64,000 bases of DNA from Sphingomonas sp. Leaf339 (GTDB taxonomy: Bacteria > Pseudomonadota > Alphaproteobacteria > Sphingomonadales > Sphingomonadaceae): contig NZ_LMRS01000045.1 of NCBI RefSeq assembly GCF_001426195.1, forward strand, positions 124,548-188,547. Reading direction: 5' to 3'. The position numbers and the translations under genes were made by a program. The notes below the pieces were generated by a model. It did not search any database. It worked only from the letters and a program-made list of their open reading frames with translations, and was not told where the DNA came from. Shown here piece by piece: positions 22,013 through 32,530 of this stretch; position 1 is the first letter of the stretch; the number at the start of each line of letters is the position of its first letter.

Positions 22013-23062
22013 ATGACCGCCAATACCATCGTTCCCGTTATTCTGTCCGGCGGGTCCGGCACGCGCCTTTGGCCAATGTCCCGGCCCGAGCGCCCCAAGC
22101 AGTTCCTGCCGCTGACCGCCGACGAGACGATGCTGCAACTGACGGTCCAGCGCGCCACCGGCGATCGCTTCTCCAACCCGGTCATCGTGGCAAATGCGCA
22201 GCATGCCGAAGAGGTGGAGACGCAGCTATCCGCCGTCGGCGTGACTCCGCAGGCGATCATCCTGGAACCCGCTGGCCGCAACACCGCGCCTGCGATCGCG
22301 CTCGCCGCCCTGGCCGCCCCCGATCCCGAGGCCGCGTTACTGGTGATGCCGTCGGATCATGTGATTGCCGACATTCCTGCCTTCCATGCCGCGATCAAGG
22401 CGGCACTACCGTTGGTCAACGACGGCTGGCTGGTCACGTTCGGGATCGAACCCGACGCGCCTGAGATCGGTTATGGTTGGATTCAGACGGGCGATCAGAT
22501 CGCACCCGGCGTCCACCGCGTGGCCCGCTTCGTGGAAAAGCCACCGCTCGACCGGGCGGAGGCGATGCTGGCCGCCGGTGGCCATGCCTGGAACGGGGGC
22601 ATCTTCCTGTTCCGCGCCGACATGTATCTGGGGGCGCTCGCCGCCTTCGCGCCGGCGATGCTGACTGCCGTCCAGGCATCAATCGCCGGTGCCCGTCAAG
22701 AAGGCCTTCGTCTCTATCCCGATGCCGCCGCCTTTGCCGCATCACCCGCCGATTCGATCGATTATGCGGTGATGGAGAAGGCGGAGCGTGTCGCTGTCGT
22801 GCCCGTCCAGATGGGCTGGAACGATGTCGGCAGCTGGGACGCGCTGCATGCGATCAGCGATTTGGATGTCGACGGCAACGCCCATGGCGGCGACGTGATC
22901 GCGCTCGATACCAACCACTGCCTGGTTCGATCCGATGGCATCCGCATTGCGATGGTCGGCGTCAGCGATCTGATCGTCGTGGCGAGCGGGAACGACGTCC
23001 TGATCCTGCCGCGTGGCCGCAGTCAGGAAATCAAGAAGCTGATCGAGGCGATGAAGCGCTGA
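22013..23062 (+). CDS. manC: Mannose-1-phosphate guanylyltransferase
   Basis: Makes GDP-mannose from mannose-1-phosphate and GTP for polysaccharide synthesis. 349 residues, the short form without the C-terminal isomerase domain. The nucleotide-binding motif SGGSGTRLWPMSR and the substrate motif FVEKP identify it. Family features include LEPAGRNTAPAIAL, VMPSDHVI and WNDVGSWDAL. Good SD AGGAGG. It is divergent from prsK with 147 nt between, a context that fits exopolysaccharide control. Confidence 0.93.
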   Translation: MTANTIVPVILSGGSGTRLWPMSRPERPKQFLPLTADETMLQLTVQRATGDRFSNPVIVANAQHAEEVETQLSAVGVTPQAIILEPAGRNTAPAIALAALAAPDPEAALLVMPSDHVIADIPAFHAAIKAALPLVNDGWLVTFGIEPDAPEIGYGWIQTGDQIAPGVHRVARFVEKPPLDRAEAMLAAGGHAWNGGIFLFRADMYLGALAAFAPAMLTAVQASIAGARQEGLRLYPDAAAFAASPADSIDYAVMEKAERVAVVPVQMGWNDVGSWDALHAISDLDVDGNAHGGDVIALDTNHCLVRSDGIRIAMVGVSDLIVVASGNDVLILPRGRSQEIKKLIEAMKR

Positions 23063-23082
23063 TCCTTCGCCCGTGGCTGGGA

Positions 23083-23646
23083 TCAGTCGCGGGCGAAAAT
23101 CTCGTGATGCGGGATCGACAAGCCCAGCGCCGGCAGATCGACATCATGCGGCTGGGCAAAGAGATCGTCGCGCCAGGAGGCGGGGCCGAGCCGTTGGACG
23201 ACGCGGCTGGTTTCGTTCTGGGGATCGACGAAGACGATCGTATCGACCGACGGCAGCGCCCGGTATTGCGCCAATTTCTCGCCTTCATCGATGCGGACCG
23301 TCGAGGCAGATAGAACCTCGAATAGAACGACCGGATCGGTGAAGAGCCGTTCTTTCTCCCGCTCTACCGTCGCCGGGTTGCCGCAATAGACGCTGATATC
23401 GGGATAGCGAATATCGGTGTCCGTGACGCGAACGCCCATTTCCGAATTATAGGGTCGGCAGCCCGAGCCTCGCAGTTTGACGTAAAGATAACCGAAGATA
23501 TTGCCGGCCACCCGCGAATGCGCGGGCGTGCCGCCGGTCATCATCCGGATCACGCCATCGACTAGCTCGTATTTACGATCGCTCGGGAAATCGATGTCGA
23601 GGAACTGTTCGACCGTGATAGGCTCGTAGAACGGATCCTGGCGCAT
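23083..23646 (-). CDS. Uma2 family (DUF820) restriction-endonuclease-like protein
   Basis: 187 residues with the PD-(D/E)xK-like core of the Uma2 family: KYELVDGVIRMM near the start, then RYPDISVYCG (acidic metal ligand) and VVLFEVLSAST (Glu), and a later Lys in EGEKLAQY. Such genes are abundant in cyanobacteria and sporadic in proteobacteria; function is unproven. A stem TTCGCCCG / CGGGCGAA (23066-23073 with 23090-23097) spans the convergent ends of this gene and manC. Confidence 0.85.
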   Translation of the reverse strand: MRQDPFYEPITVEQFLDIDFPSDRKYELVDGVIRMMTGGTPAHSRVAGNIFGYLYVKLRGSGCRPYNSEMGVRVTDTDIRYPDISVYCGNPATVEREKERLFTDPVVLFEVLSASTVRIDEGEKLAQYRALPSVDTIVFVDPQNETSRVVQRLGPASWRDDLFAQPHDVDLPALGLSIPHHEIFARD

Positions 23647-23680
23647 AGTTGGATACTAACATTACAATGCATACAAGCAA

Positions 23681-23708
23681 AGAGCCGGGAGGTTGCCCTC
23701 CCGGCTCT
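23681..23708 (-). terminator. Hairpin, probable groESL terminator
   Basis: Perfect 12-bp stem AGAGCCGGGAGG / CCTCCCGGCTCT with loop TTGC. On the minus strand it continues TTTGCTTG, a weak T-rich tail. It lies 127 nt after the groEL stop. Confidence 0.6.
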
Positions 23709-23789
23709 TCGTGCATCGATAACATCGGTGGCGCGGGCAAAGCCCGCGCTGGACGTCGAACCGGATCGGCGATGCCGACCGGCCGGCCG

Positions 23790-25548
<1,759 letters not shown>

Positions 25549-25566
25549 CGGGGAGCGACCGGCAGG

Positions 25567-25854
25567 TCAGCCGACGATCCCGAGGATGTCGCTTTCCTTC
25601 ATGATGAGCAGGTCTTCGCCATCGACCTTGACCTCGGTGCCGGACCACTTGCCGAACAGCACGCGGTCGCCGGCCTTCACCTCGAGCGGGTGGACCTCGC
25701 CGGACTCGCTGCGGGCGCCGGTGCCGGCGGCGACGACTTCGCCTTCCTGCGGCTTTTCCTTGGCGGTGTCGGGGATGATGATCCCACCGGCCGTCTTCTC
25801 CTCTGCCTCAACGCGGCGGACGAGAACGCGGTCGTGCAACGGACGAAAGTTCAT
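25567..25854 (-). CDS. groES: Co-chaperonin GroES (10 kDa)
   Basis: Lid of the GroEL chamber; 95 residues. Begins [24 protein letters not shown], here split as [14 protein letters not shown] and the mobile loop [14 protein letters not shown]; ends [10 protein letters not shown]. The start at 25854 has SD AGAGGG; 22 extra upstream codons would overlap the CIRCE operator and are rejected. Confidence 0.97.
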   Translation of the reverse strand: MNFRPLHDRVLVRRVEAEEKTAGGIIIPDTAKEKPQEGEVVAAGTGARSESGEVHPLEVKAGDRVLFGKWSGTEVKVDGEDLLIMKESDILGIVG

Positions 25855-25890
25855 TGCTGTGCCCTCTTTCTGGTACAGTGTTACAGATTT

Positions 25891-25917
25891 CTGGCACTCA
25901 CACGCGGCGAGTGCCAA
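25891..25917 (-). promoter_or_regulatory. CIRCE operator (HrcA-binding site)
   Basis: Minus strand TTGGCACTC, 9-nt spacer, GAGTGCCAG. Consensus is TTAGCACTC-N9-GAGTGCTAA. It lies 37 bp before the groES start, at the expected transcription start of the promoter upstream. Confidence 0.92.
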
Positions 25918-25924
25918 CACTGCT

Positions 25925-25953
25925 CATATGTGCAGGCCTCCGCCCGTCGTCAA
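25925..25953 (-). promoter_or_regulatory. groESL promoter
   Basis: Minus strand TTGACG, 17-nt spacer, CATATG. Predicted start lands at the upstream edge of the CIRCE operator, so HrcA would block initiation. Confidence 0.7.
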
Positions 25954-25966
25954 CGGGGCAATGGAA

Positions 25967-27382
25967 CTAATTTGGATGAAGCGTGGGCGGAAGCAGGCCC
26001 AGCCGAGCGCGCGCCGTCCACCGCCACAGCAATAGCGCGGCCACCGCCGCCAGCCCGGCGGCCAGCCCCCACCAGATGCCCAGCCCCTGCCATCCCGCAC
26101 AGAAGCCAAGCAATACCGCGCACCCCGCACCGATGACCCAATATCCGAACAGCGCCGCCAGCATCGGCACGCGTGTATCCTGAAGCCCGCGCAACACCCC
26201 CGCCGCCACCGCCTGCGCCCCGTCGAACAACTGGAACGCCGCGGCGACACCCAGATATTGCAGGGCGAGCGCGACCAGCGCGGCGTTGGCGGGCGCATCG
26301 GGATCGACATAGACGCCAACGAACAGGCGGGGTGCGATCAGCAACAGCGAGGCGGTGAACACCATGAAGCCGATCCCGACCGTCAGCGACACCCGCCCCG
26401 CCCGACCGATCCAGACATGATCGCGGGCGCCATACGCCATGCCGACGCGGATCGTCGCCGCCTGCGCGATCCCGAACGGCACCTGAAATGCGATCGCCGC
26501 GATCTGGAGCGCGATGGCGTGCGCCGCCACCTCGGTCACGCCGATCAACCCCATCAGGAAACCGGCGGCCGAGAACAACGCCCCCTCGAAAGTCATGGTC
26601 AGCGCGATCGGCGCACCGAGCCGGAATATCTCACGCAGCCGCGACCATTCCGTCCGCCACCAATGGCCGAACAGGCGATAACGGCACAGCTTGCGGTCGA
26701 GCAGCAGGATCAGTACGAACGCCAGCATCATCGCCACGCTGGTCACGACGCTGGCGATCGCCGATCCCTCCAGCCCCAGCGCTGGGAAGCCCGCCCGCCC
26801 GAACACCAGCAACCAGTTGCCGAGCAGCCCCATGCACAGCCCCAGCCCGGTGACGAGCATCGCCCAGCCCGGCCGCCCCAGCGCCGATGCGGTGACGCGC
26901 ATCACCCCGGTCGCCACCGCTGGGATCGTCGCCCATAACAGGATGTCGAGGAACGCCCCCGCCCGCGCCGCGACATGCGCGTCCTGATGCGTCAGCAGCA
27001 GCAACCGCTCACCATTGGCCAGGATCGCCATCGTTCCCAGTCCGGCCACCGCCGCCAACCACATCGCCATCCGGAAAGACCGCCGGACCTGACGCACCGC
27101 ATGCGCGCGTCGCCCGAGTTCGGCGGCGATCAACGGCGCCGCCGCGCCGACCAGTCCGATCATCGCGAAGGCGAGGACGCTGTAGAGATACACCCCCAGC
27201 GTCGCCGCCGCGAGTTCGGTCGTCCCCAGCCGCGCGACGAAGATCACGTCGATCGAATACACGCCCATCTGCAACAGGTTCGCCGCCACCAGCGGCGTCG
27301 CCAGCGCCAGCGTGGCGCGCAATTCCGCCCGCTCGCTCGCCGGCGCAGCGGCCGTGACGGAGTGGGGTGCGGGCGGGTGCAT
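25967..27382 (-). CDS. MATE family multidrug efflux transporter (NorM-like)
   Basis: Cation-coupled exporter of 471 residues with about 12 membrane segments. The start at MHPPAPHSVTAAAPASERAE places the first helix (LATPLVAANLLQMGVYSIDV) at the usual distance. The frame is open much further upstream, but that part covers an inverted repeat and looks non-coding. The pairs DVIFVARLGTTELAAA and FDGAQAVAAGVLRGLQDT are typical MATE half-repeat motifs. It is divergent from sppA. Confidence 0.92.
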   Translation of the reverse strand: MHPPAPHSVTAAAPASERAELRATLALATPLVAANLLQMGVYSIDVIFVARLGTTELAAATLGVYLYSVLAFAMIGLVGAAAPLIAAELGRRAHAVRQVRRSFRMAMWLAAVAGLGTMAILANGERLLLLTHQDAHVAARAGAFLDILLWATIPAVATGVMRVTASALGRPGWAMLVTGLGLCMGLLGNWLLVFGRAGFPALGLEGSAIASVVTSVAMMLAFVLILLLDRKLCRYRLFGHWWRTEWSRLREIFRLGAPIALTMTFEGALFSAAGFLMGLIGVTEVAAHAIALQIAAIAFQVPFGIAQAATIRVGMAYGARDHVWIGRAGRVSLTVGIGFMVFTASLLLIAPRLFVGVYVDPDAPANAALVALALQYLGVAAAFQLFDGAQAVAAGVLRGLQDTRVPMLAALFGYWVIGAGCAVLLGFCAGWQGLGIWWGLAAGLAAVAALLLWRWTARARLGLLPPTLHPN

Positions 27383-27465
27383 GTCGGTTCCCTGCCCGGA
27401 CCTTGGTGGCAAGTCGAGTGGAGTTGCGGCGTCGATCGGCGGGTTAGGGGTGCTATCCCTGCCTT

Positions 27466-27573
27466 CGTCATCCCGACGAACGTCGGGACCCATGGTCGCG
27501 GCGCGCCGGGGTAGCGCGCGCGACATGGCCCGGATCACCGTATCCATGGGTCCCGGCTTTCGCCGGGATGACG
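27466..27573. repeat. REPIN-like inverted repeat pair
   Basis: Arms 27466-27495 and 27544-27573 are about 30 bp each and near-perfect reverse complements (CGTCATCCCGACG... / ...CGCCGGGATGACG). Each arm is itself a small hairpin (CCCGACGAACGTCGGG; CCCGGCTTTCGCCGGG). Lies between the divergent MATE and sppA genes. Confidence 0.75.
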
Positions 27574-27667
27574 GATGGGGGATCAAGTCATTCGCCACCC
27601 GGAAATCCGCCATGCCGCCCGCACCCCATGTTGCCAGCCTTGCAAGGTTGTTCTAGCCGTACCGGCC

Positions 27668-29620
27668 ATGACAGACACCGCCGTGCCCCGTCCCGTCCCC
27701 TCCTTCACCGATGGCCGTCCGCCGAAACAACGCAGCGGCGGCTGGCGACTGGTGCGCGGCGCGTGGAAGCTGATGGTGGCGATCAAGGACGGCCTGGCGC
27801 TGATCCTGCTGCTGCTGTTCTTCGGCCTGCTGTTTGCGGCGCTGAATGCGCGGCCGGGGACGAAGGCGATCACCGACGGCGCGTTGCTGCTCGATCTGAA
27901 GGGGTCGATCGTCGAACAGCCCGAGGAACCGGCCGCCTTCGCCGCCCTGTCGGGGCAGCAGGTTGCCCGCCAGTTCCGCCTGCGCGACGTGCTGCGCGCG
28001 ATCGAGGCGGCGCGTACGGATGCGCGGGTGAAGGTCGTCGTGCTCGATCTCGACGGGTTCGGTGGTGCCTATCCGGCGGCGCTCGGCGAGCTGGCCGATG
28101 CGCTGGTCCACGTGCGTCAGTCGGGCAAACCCGTCCTCGCCTATGCCACCGCCTATACCGATGGCAGTTATCGGCTGGCGGCGGCGGCGAGTGAGGTTTG
28201 GATGAACCCGCTGGGCGGCACCCTGTTTGCCGGCCCTGGCGGCACCCAGCTTTACTACAAGGGGCTGATCGACAAGCTGGGCGTCAACGCGCACGTTTAC
28301 CGCGTCGGCCGCTACAAGTCGTTCGTCGAACCCTATACCCGTGCCGACCAGAGCCCCGATGCGCGTGCCGCGTCGGAGGCGCTGTACGGGTCGTTGCTGG
28401 AGCAATGGCGCGAAGGCGTCGCCCGCGCGCGTCCCAAGGCACAGGTCGGTCCGTTCCTCGCCAACCCGCAACAGGCGGTGCTCGCTACCAACGGCGATGT
28501 CGGCCAGGCCAACCTGCGCGCCGGACTGGTCGACAAGCTGGGCGACCGCACCGCCTTTGGCCAGCGGATCGCCGAGATTGCCGGGGTCCAGAGCGGCAAG
28601 GCGATCGGCAGTTTCCGCACGATCGGCTATGACGCTTTTCTGGGCGCTCATCCGATGCCGACCTCGGGCGACGCGATCGGCGTGCTGACCGTCGCCGGCG
28701 ACATCGTCGATGGCGAGGCCGGTCCCGGCAGCGCCGCGGGCGACACGATCGCCAAGGCGATGCTCGACGGCCTCGCCACCAAGAACCTGAAGGCCCTCGT
28801 CCTGCGCGTCGACTCACCGGGCGGTTCGGTCCTGGCGTCCGAGCGCATCCGACTGGCGGTGCTGGAGGCCAAGAAGCGCGGCCTGCCGGTCGTCGTGTCG
28901 ATGGGCGGTCTGGCGGCATCGGGCGGATATTGGGTATCAACGACGGGCGACGCGATCTTTGCCGAACCCGCGACGATCACGGGTTCGATCGGCATCTTCG
29001 GCATCGTCCCCACCTTCGAGAACACGCTGGCAAAGATCGGCGTGACCACCGATGGCGTCCGCAGCACGCCGCTGACCGGCCAGCCCGACGTGTTGGGCGG
29101 TACGAGCCCGGAGCTCGACGCGATCCTTCAGGCGGGGATCGAGAACGGCTATCGCCAGTTCATCGGCCGCGTCGCCGCCGCGCGCAAGATGACGACGGCG
29201 CGGGTCGACGAAATAGGCCAAGGGCGTGTGTGGGATGGGGGCACCGCCCGCCAGATCGGCCTCGTCGATCGCTTCGGTTCGCTGAATGACGCGGTGGCCG
29301 ATGCGGCGCGGCGCGCCAAGCTGGACCCGGCCAAGGTTCAGACGGTCTATCTGGAAAAGGAGCCAAGCTGGGCCGCGAAGCTGGCACAGTCGCTCAGCAG
29401 TCAGGACGATGACGGCACCGCGCCGGCGGGTGACGCCTTCGCCCGGATCGCCGCCGATCGCCGTGCGGTGCTGGCGCGCGCCCTGGGCGATGTCGCGCGG
29501 CTGACCAGCGGCGGATCGGTGCAGGCGCGTTGTCTGGAGTGCGGTGGTCTCGGCCCCAGCGCCGCATCGGTCGGCGACGGCCGGTTGCTCGATCTGCTGA
29601 TCGCGCGGCTGGGCCTGTAG
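27668..29620 (+). CDS. sppA: Signal peptide peptidase SppA, 67K long form
   Basis: Membrane-anchored serine protease that digests cleaved signal peptides. 650 residues with one N-terminal TM (about 41-60) and two S49 repeats. Catalytic dyad: general-base Lys217 in RYKSFVEPYT (first repeat) and nucleophile Ser418 in GGLAASGGYW (second repeat), as in E. coli SppA (K209, S409). DSPGGSV precedes the serine. The start at 27668 is chosen over an open frame to 27575 that runs through a repeat. An acetyltransferase gene follows after 9 nt. Confidence 0.94.
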   Translation: MTDTAVPRPVPSFTDGRPPKQRSGGWRLVRGAWKLMVAIKDGLALILLLLFFGLLFAALNARPGTKAITDGALLLDLKGSIVEQPEEPAAFAALSGQQVARQFRLRDVLRAIEAARTDARVKVVVLDLDGFGGAYPAALGELADALVHVRQSGKPVLAYATAYTDGSYRLAAAASEVWMNPLGGTLFAGPGGTQLYYKGLIDKLGVNAHVYRVGRYKSFVEPYTRADQSPDARAASEALYGSLLEQWREGVARARPKAQVGPFLANPQQAVLATNGDVGQANLRAGLVDKLGDRTAFGQRIAEIAGVQSGKAIGSFRTIGYDAFLGAHPMPTSGDAIGVLTVAGDIVDGEAGPGSAAGDTIAKAMLDGLATKNLKALVLRVDSPGGSVLASERIRLAVLEAKKRGLPVVVSMGGLAASGGYWVSTTGDAIFAEPATITGSIGIFGIVPTFENTLAKIGVTTDGVRSTPLTGQPDVLGGTSPELDAILQAGIENGYRQFIGRVAAARKMTTARVDEIGQGRVWDGGTARQIGLVDRFGSLNDAVADAARRAKLDPAKVQTVYLEKEPSWAAKLAQSLSSQDDDGTAPAGDAFARIAADRRAVLARALGDVARLTSGGSVQARCLECGGLGPSAASVGDGRLLDLLIARLGL

Positions 29621-29629
29621 GCACCGGCG

Positions 29630-30190
29630 ATGATTGCGATCCGCGCCGCCACCCCGGAAGACGCCGCGGCGATCGCGGCGATCTATGCGCCGCACGTGCT
29701 GATCGGCGCTGCCTCGTTCGAGGAACAGGCGCCCGATTCGCGGACGATCGCGCGGCGGATGGCGGCGAGCGACGGGCTGCATCCGTGGATCGTCGCGACG
29801 CAGGGCGAGGAACGGGGCGGTGTGCTTGCCTATGCCTATGCCACCGCCTTCCATTCCCGCGCCGCCTATCGCTGGTCGGTGGAGACGACGATCTATGTCG
29901 CCGATGCCGCGCAGCAACGGGGCGCCGGCCGGTTGCTGTACGACGCGCTGGTCGACACGCTGACGGCGCAGGGCTTCACCCAGGCGATCGCGCGCATCGC
30001 CCTGCCCAATGACGCGTCGATCGCGCTGCACGAGGGCGTCGGCTTCCGCCGCGCCGGCGTGCAGCGCGCGATCGGTTTTAAGCATGGGCGGTGGATCGAT
30101 GTCGGCCTGTGGCAGCGCGAACTGGCCCAACCCGCCACCCCGCCCGCCGAACCGCGCCTGTTTACCGATACGGGCGTCGTCCGGGACTGA
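29630..30190 (+). CDS. GNAT family N-acetyltransferase (phosphinothricin acetyltransferase-like)
   Basis: 186-residue acetyl-CoA-dependent acetyltransferase. The N-terminus IRAATPEDAAAIAAIYAPHV and the acetyl-CoA loop VADAAQQRGAGRLLYDAL (Q/RxxGxG/A) are typical, as are FHSRAAYRWSVETTIYV and GVGFRRAGVQRAIGFKHGRW of the Pat/Bar subgroup. Probable substrates are amino-acid analogues such as methionine sulfone or phosphinothricin; not provable here. Probably cotranscribed with sppA. Confidence 0.9.
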   Translation: MIAIRAATPEDAAAIAAIYAPHVLIGAASFEEQAPDSRTIARRMAASDGLHPWIVATQGEERGGVLAYAYATAFHSRAAYRWSVETTIYVADAAQQRGAGRLLYDALVDTLTAQGFTQAIARIALPNDASIALHEGVGFRRAGVQRAIGFKHGRWIDVGLWQRELAQPATPPAEPRLFTDTGVVRD

Positions 30191-30241
30191 CGCGAGCCGG
30201 GGTGTCCTACATCGCCGCTGGTGAGTATCCACACCGATCGT

Positions 30242-30326
30242 TCTTTCTCACCGTCGATCGACGCATTTTACTAAGTTCACCGGCGCACGCGCGCGTAAGG
30301 CAAGTGTGACTTTCGGGACTTTCCGC
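30242..30326 (-). repeat. AAAGTC/CGCG intergenic element, copy B
   Basis: Minus strand, 4 nt after the stop of the TRIC-like gene: GCGGAAAGTCCCGAAAGTCA then CACTTGCC, a palindrome ACGCGCGCGT (30287-30296), and an end GGTGAGAAAGA. Same order as copy A. Confidence 0.78.
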
Positions 30327-30330
30327 AACG

Positions 30331-30951
30331 TCAGCGATACGCCGGCAGCGCCAGTTTCCACCGGATCGCCGCCGCCCGCAGCGCGAATCCTGCCGTTGCC
30401 GCGATCAGGCCGGCGGTCGTCGCGTCCAGCCCCAGCGCGGTCAGCGTGACGAAACTGGCCGAAGCCAGCGCCGCTGCCGTCACGTACAGTTCCGGCCGCA
30501 TCAGGATGGACGGCTCGCCCGCCAGCATGTCGCGGATGATGCCGCCGACACAGGCCGACACCACGCCCATGACCGCCGCCGGCACCGGCGGCACGCCGTA
30601 TTTCAGCGCTTTGGCCGCGCCATACGCCGCGTACGCCGCCAGCCCGACCGCATCGAACCAGTCGAGCGCCGCGCCCGACCACCAGCGTCGGGGTGTCATC
30701 CAGATCAGCATCGCGACGATCAGGCACAGCGCGGCGACCTTGCCGTCGCGCACCCAGAACACCGGCGCGCCGATCAGCAGGTCGCGCACCGTGCCGCCGC
30801 CGACCCCGGTGATGAGCGCGAAGAACGACAGCGTCACCAGCGTCTGTTTGCGCTGCGCCGCCGCCAACGCCCCGGACGTGGCGAAAACGGCGAGGCCGGC
30901 CAGATCGAGCCACGGCGCGGCGGTCGGCAGCAGGGGGACGGGGGGAATCAT
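30331..30951 (-). CDS. Trimeric intracellular cation channel family protein (UPF0126/YadS-like)
   Basis: Small membrane protein of 206 residues with seven predicted helices in an internal repeat. Each half has a Gly-rich, Arg-Asp signature: GVGGGTVRDLLIGAPVF and CVGGIIRDMLAGEPSIL. This is the bacterial TRIC (UPF0126) fold, a K+-permeable or glycine-related channel. The start at 30951 (MIPPVPLLP) is preferred; the longer frame begins in what looks like the promoter region. The AAAGTC element abuts its stop. Confidence 0.9.
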   Translation of the reverse strand: MIPPVPLLPTAAPWLDLAGLAVFATSGALAAAQRKQTLVTLSFFALITGVGGGTVRDLLIGAPVFWVRDGKVAALCLIVAMLIWMTPRRWWSGAALDWFDAVGLAAYAAYGAAKALKYGVPPVPAAVMGVVSACVGGIIRDMLAGEPSILMRPELYVTAAALASASFVTLTALGLDATTAGLIAATAGFALRAAAIRWKLALPAYR

Positions 30952-31108
30952 CGCAGGCGCCTGTACCGCGAACCATCGGGCGATGGGAACTCCATCCCGA
31001 TGCGGGACGACCAAGGAAGGCTCGAAACATCGTTGTATGGCGTTCATGCAACCGCGCCGATAGAACAACGTTACGATATCAACATGTTTCTAGTACGGGA
31101 GAATGGTA

Positions 31109-31423
31109 ATGCGTAAGATCCTTTTGGCACTGGGTTGTGCGGCCATGGTGGCGCCGAGCCTGATGGTAACGGTGACACCGGCGGACGCACAGCGTCGCTA
31201 TCGCAACAGCGACCGTGAATATCGCGACTATCGCGGCCGCGTACGCTGCAAGAAGAACAGCGGCACGACCGGTGCGATCGTCGGCGGCGTGGGCGGTGCA
31301 TTGCTCGGCCGGACAGTCGATACGCGCGGCGACCGCACGCTCGGTACGCTGGGTGGCGCGGCCGCTGGTGCGCTGGCCGGTCGTGCGATCGATCGTGGCG
31401 GCACGAACAACCGCTGCCGCTGA
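31109..31423 (+). CDS. Glycine-zipper 2TM domain protein, small
   Basis: 104 residues: signal peptide (cleavage near ADA-QR), an Arg/Tyr/Asp-rich segment (YRNSDREYRDYRGRVRC), then two glycine-zipper helices (GAIVGGVGGALLG and GTLGGAAAGALAG) ending RCR. Such proteins sit in the outer membrane or periplasm (SlyB/17-kDa antigen-like fold). Start 31109 has SD GGGAGA; an upstream ATG at 31103 is possible. A terminator follows, so it is monocistronic. The next gene is a longer relative with the same C-terminal pattern. Confidence 0.85.
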   Translation: MRKILLALGCAAMVAPSLMVTVTPADAQRRYRNSDREYRDYRGRVRCKKNSGTTGAIVGGVGGALLGRTVDTRGDRTLGTLGGAAAGALAGRAIDRGGTNNRCR

Positions 31424-31452
31424 TCGCCGGTCACATCGGTTTTCGTCGGAAG

Positions 31453-31484
31453 GGGCGTCACGGGCAACCGTGGCGCCCTTTTCC
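31453..31484 (+). terminator. Rho-independent terminator
   Basis: 11-bp stem GGGCGTCACGG / CCGTGGCGCCC (one G-T wobble) with loop GCAA, then TTTTCC. Confidence 0.88.
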
Positions 31485-31581
31485 GTTGATGTCCGGCCGG
31501 TGAACGACAGGTAGTTTCCGGTTCACGCAACTTCGACGTGGAGGGAATCGTTTTCATCCCGTCACGAACGAAGGAGTTTGT

Positions 31582-32148
31582 ATGCGTATCGCTTTTCTCA
31601 CCGTCGCCCTGGCCGCGACGACCTTTGCCGCGATCCCGGCCATGGCGCAGGACACACGGCGTGAGGCCAACCGTGAATATCGCGGTGAAATCCGGGATGC
31701 GCAGCGGGATTACCGCCGCGACGTCCGCAGTGCCGATTCACGCGGCGATGTTCGCGACGCGCGGCGCGAGTACCGCGAGGAGGTTCGCGATGCTCGCCAG
31801 GACCGGCGTGGCGACCTGCGCGACATTCGCCGTTACCGCAATTACGACTACAACCGGTTCGAACCCGGCCAGCGTACCTATTATGCCGACCGATATTACC
31901 GCGACGGCCGTTATTATCAGCCGCGTCGGCTGGGCCGCAACGATCGCATCTATCGCGGCGGCAATGGGCGTTATTACTGCCGGCGCAACGACGGCACCAC
32001 GGGCCTGATCGTCGGCGGTCTGGCGGGCGGCGCGCTGGGCAGTGTGATCGCCAACGGCCGGTCGAGCCTGCTGGGGGCGTTGATCGGTGGCGGCGGCGGC
32101 GCGCTGCTCGGTCAGTCGATCGATCGTGGCAACGTTCGCTGCCGCTGA
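31582..32148 (+). CDS. Glycine-zipper 2TM domain protein with Arg/Asp-rich repeats
   Basis: 188 residues: signal peptide (cleavage near AMA-QD). A highly charged stretch about 23-85 has recurring REYR-EIRDA / DYRRDVRSA / REYREEVRDA units. A Tyr-rich RcnB-like middle (TYYADRYYRDGRYY) and two glycine-zipper segments (GLIVGGLAGGALG, GALIGGGGGALLG) follow, ending NVRCR. The zipper and C-terminus parallel the preceding gene, suggesting an old duplication with an inserted coil. SD AAGGAG. Function unknown; likely envelope. Confidence 0.85.
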   Translation: MRIAFLTVALAATTFAAIPAMAQDTRREANREYRGEIRDAQRDYRRDVRSADSRGDVRDARREYREEVRDARQDRRGDLRDIRRYRNYDYNRFEPGQRTYYADRYYRDGRYYQPRRLGRNDRIYRGGNGRYYCRRNDGTTGLIVGGLAGGALGSVIANGRSSLLGALIGGGGGALLGQSIDRGNVRCR

Positions 32149-32166
32149 TCGAAAGCCGATCATGAC

Positions 32167-32201
32167 AACGGCCCGGCGAGCAATCGCCGGGCCGTTTGTT
32201 C
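32167..32201 (+). terminator. Terminator between convergent genes
   Basis: Perfect 13-bp stem AACGGCCCGGCGA / TCGCCGGGCCGTT with loop GCAA, then TGTTCATT. It could serve both the glycine-zipper gene and the convergent small membrane protein gene. Confidence 0.82.
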
Positions 32202-32203
32202 AT

Positions 32204-32425
32204 TCAGATGATACCGCCGCCCAGCGACAGGCGCAGCGCGAAGATCACGATCAGCACCAGGTTCAGGTTGCGGCCGCCATTGGTTGATGACAGCGCACCG
32301 ACCGCAGCGCCAACGATCCCGATCGGGATGACGAGCCAGTTCATCCAGCCAAGCAGCGGAATGAACGCGACAAGACCCAGCGCCAGTGTGACGAGGCCGA
32401 TCAGGACGGAGACGATGTTGAGCAT
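32204..32425 (-). CDS. Small two-helix membrane protein, hypothetical
   Basis: 73 residues, two hydrophobic segments (about 1-25 and 28-45) and a final one near the C-terminus (NLVLIVIFALRLSL). No family recognised. An ATG at 32425 is the likely start; a TTG 12 codons upstream is open. SD is weak. Confidence 0.65.
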   Translation of the reverse strand: MLNIVSVLIGLVTLALGLVAFIPLLGWMNWLVIPIGIVGAAVGALSSTNGGRNLNLVLIVIFALRLSLGGGII

Positions 32426-32530
32426 GATCGCCAAAATGGTTCGGTGGTGGTCACGAGACAAGATGGCGGGTATTCCGGCGTGTCCGCACCGTCGTTTGCC
32501 GTGGCGCCGGCGAGCGGCTAGGGCGACACC

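Noticed and set aside
23066..23097. Terminator between manC and the Uma2 gene
   Set aside because: 8-bp stem with a 16-nt loop and no T-run, overlapping coding sequence; kept only as a remark.
31538..32008. Alternative frame over the second glycine-zipper gene
   Set aside because: No signal peptide or SD; the frame from 31582 has both and matches its neighbour.
32426..32530. Fluoride riboswitch before crcB
   Set aside because: Looked for the conserved crcB-motif RNA start and pseudoknot; not seen.
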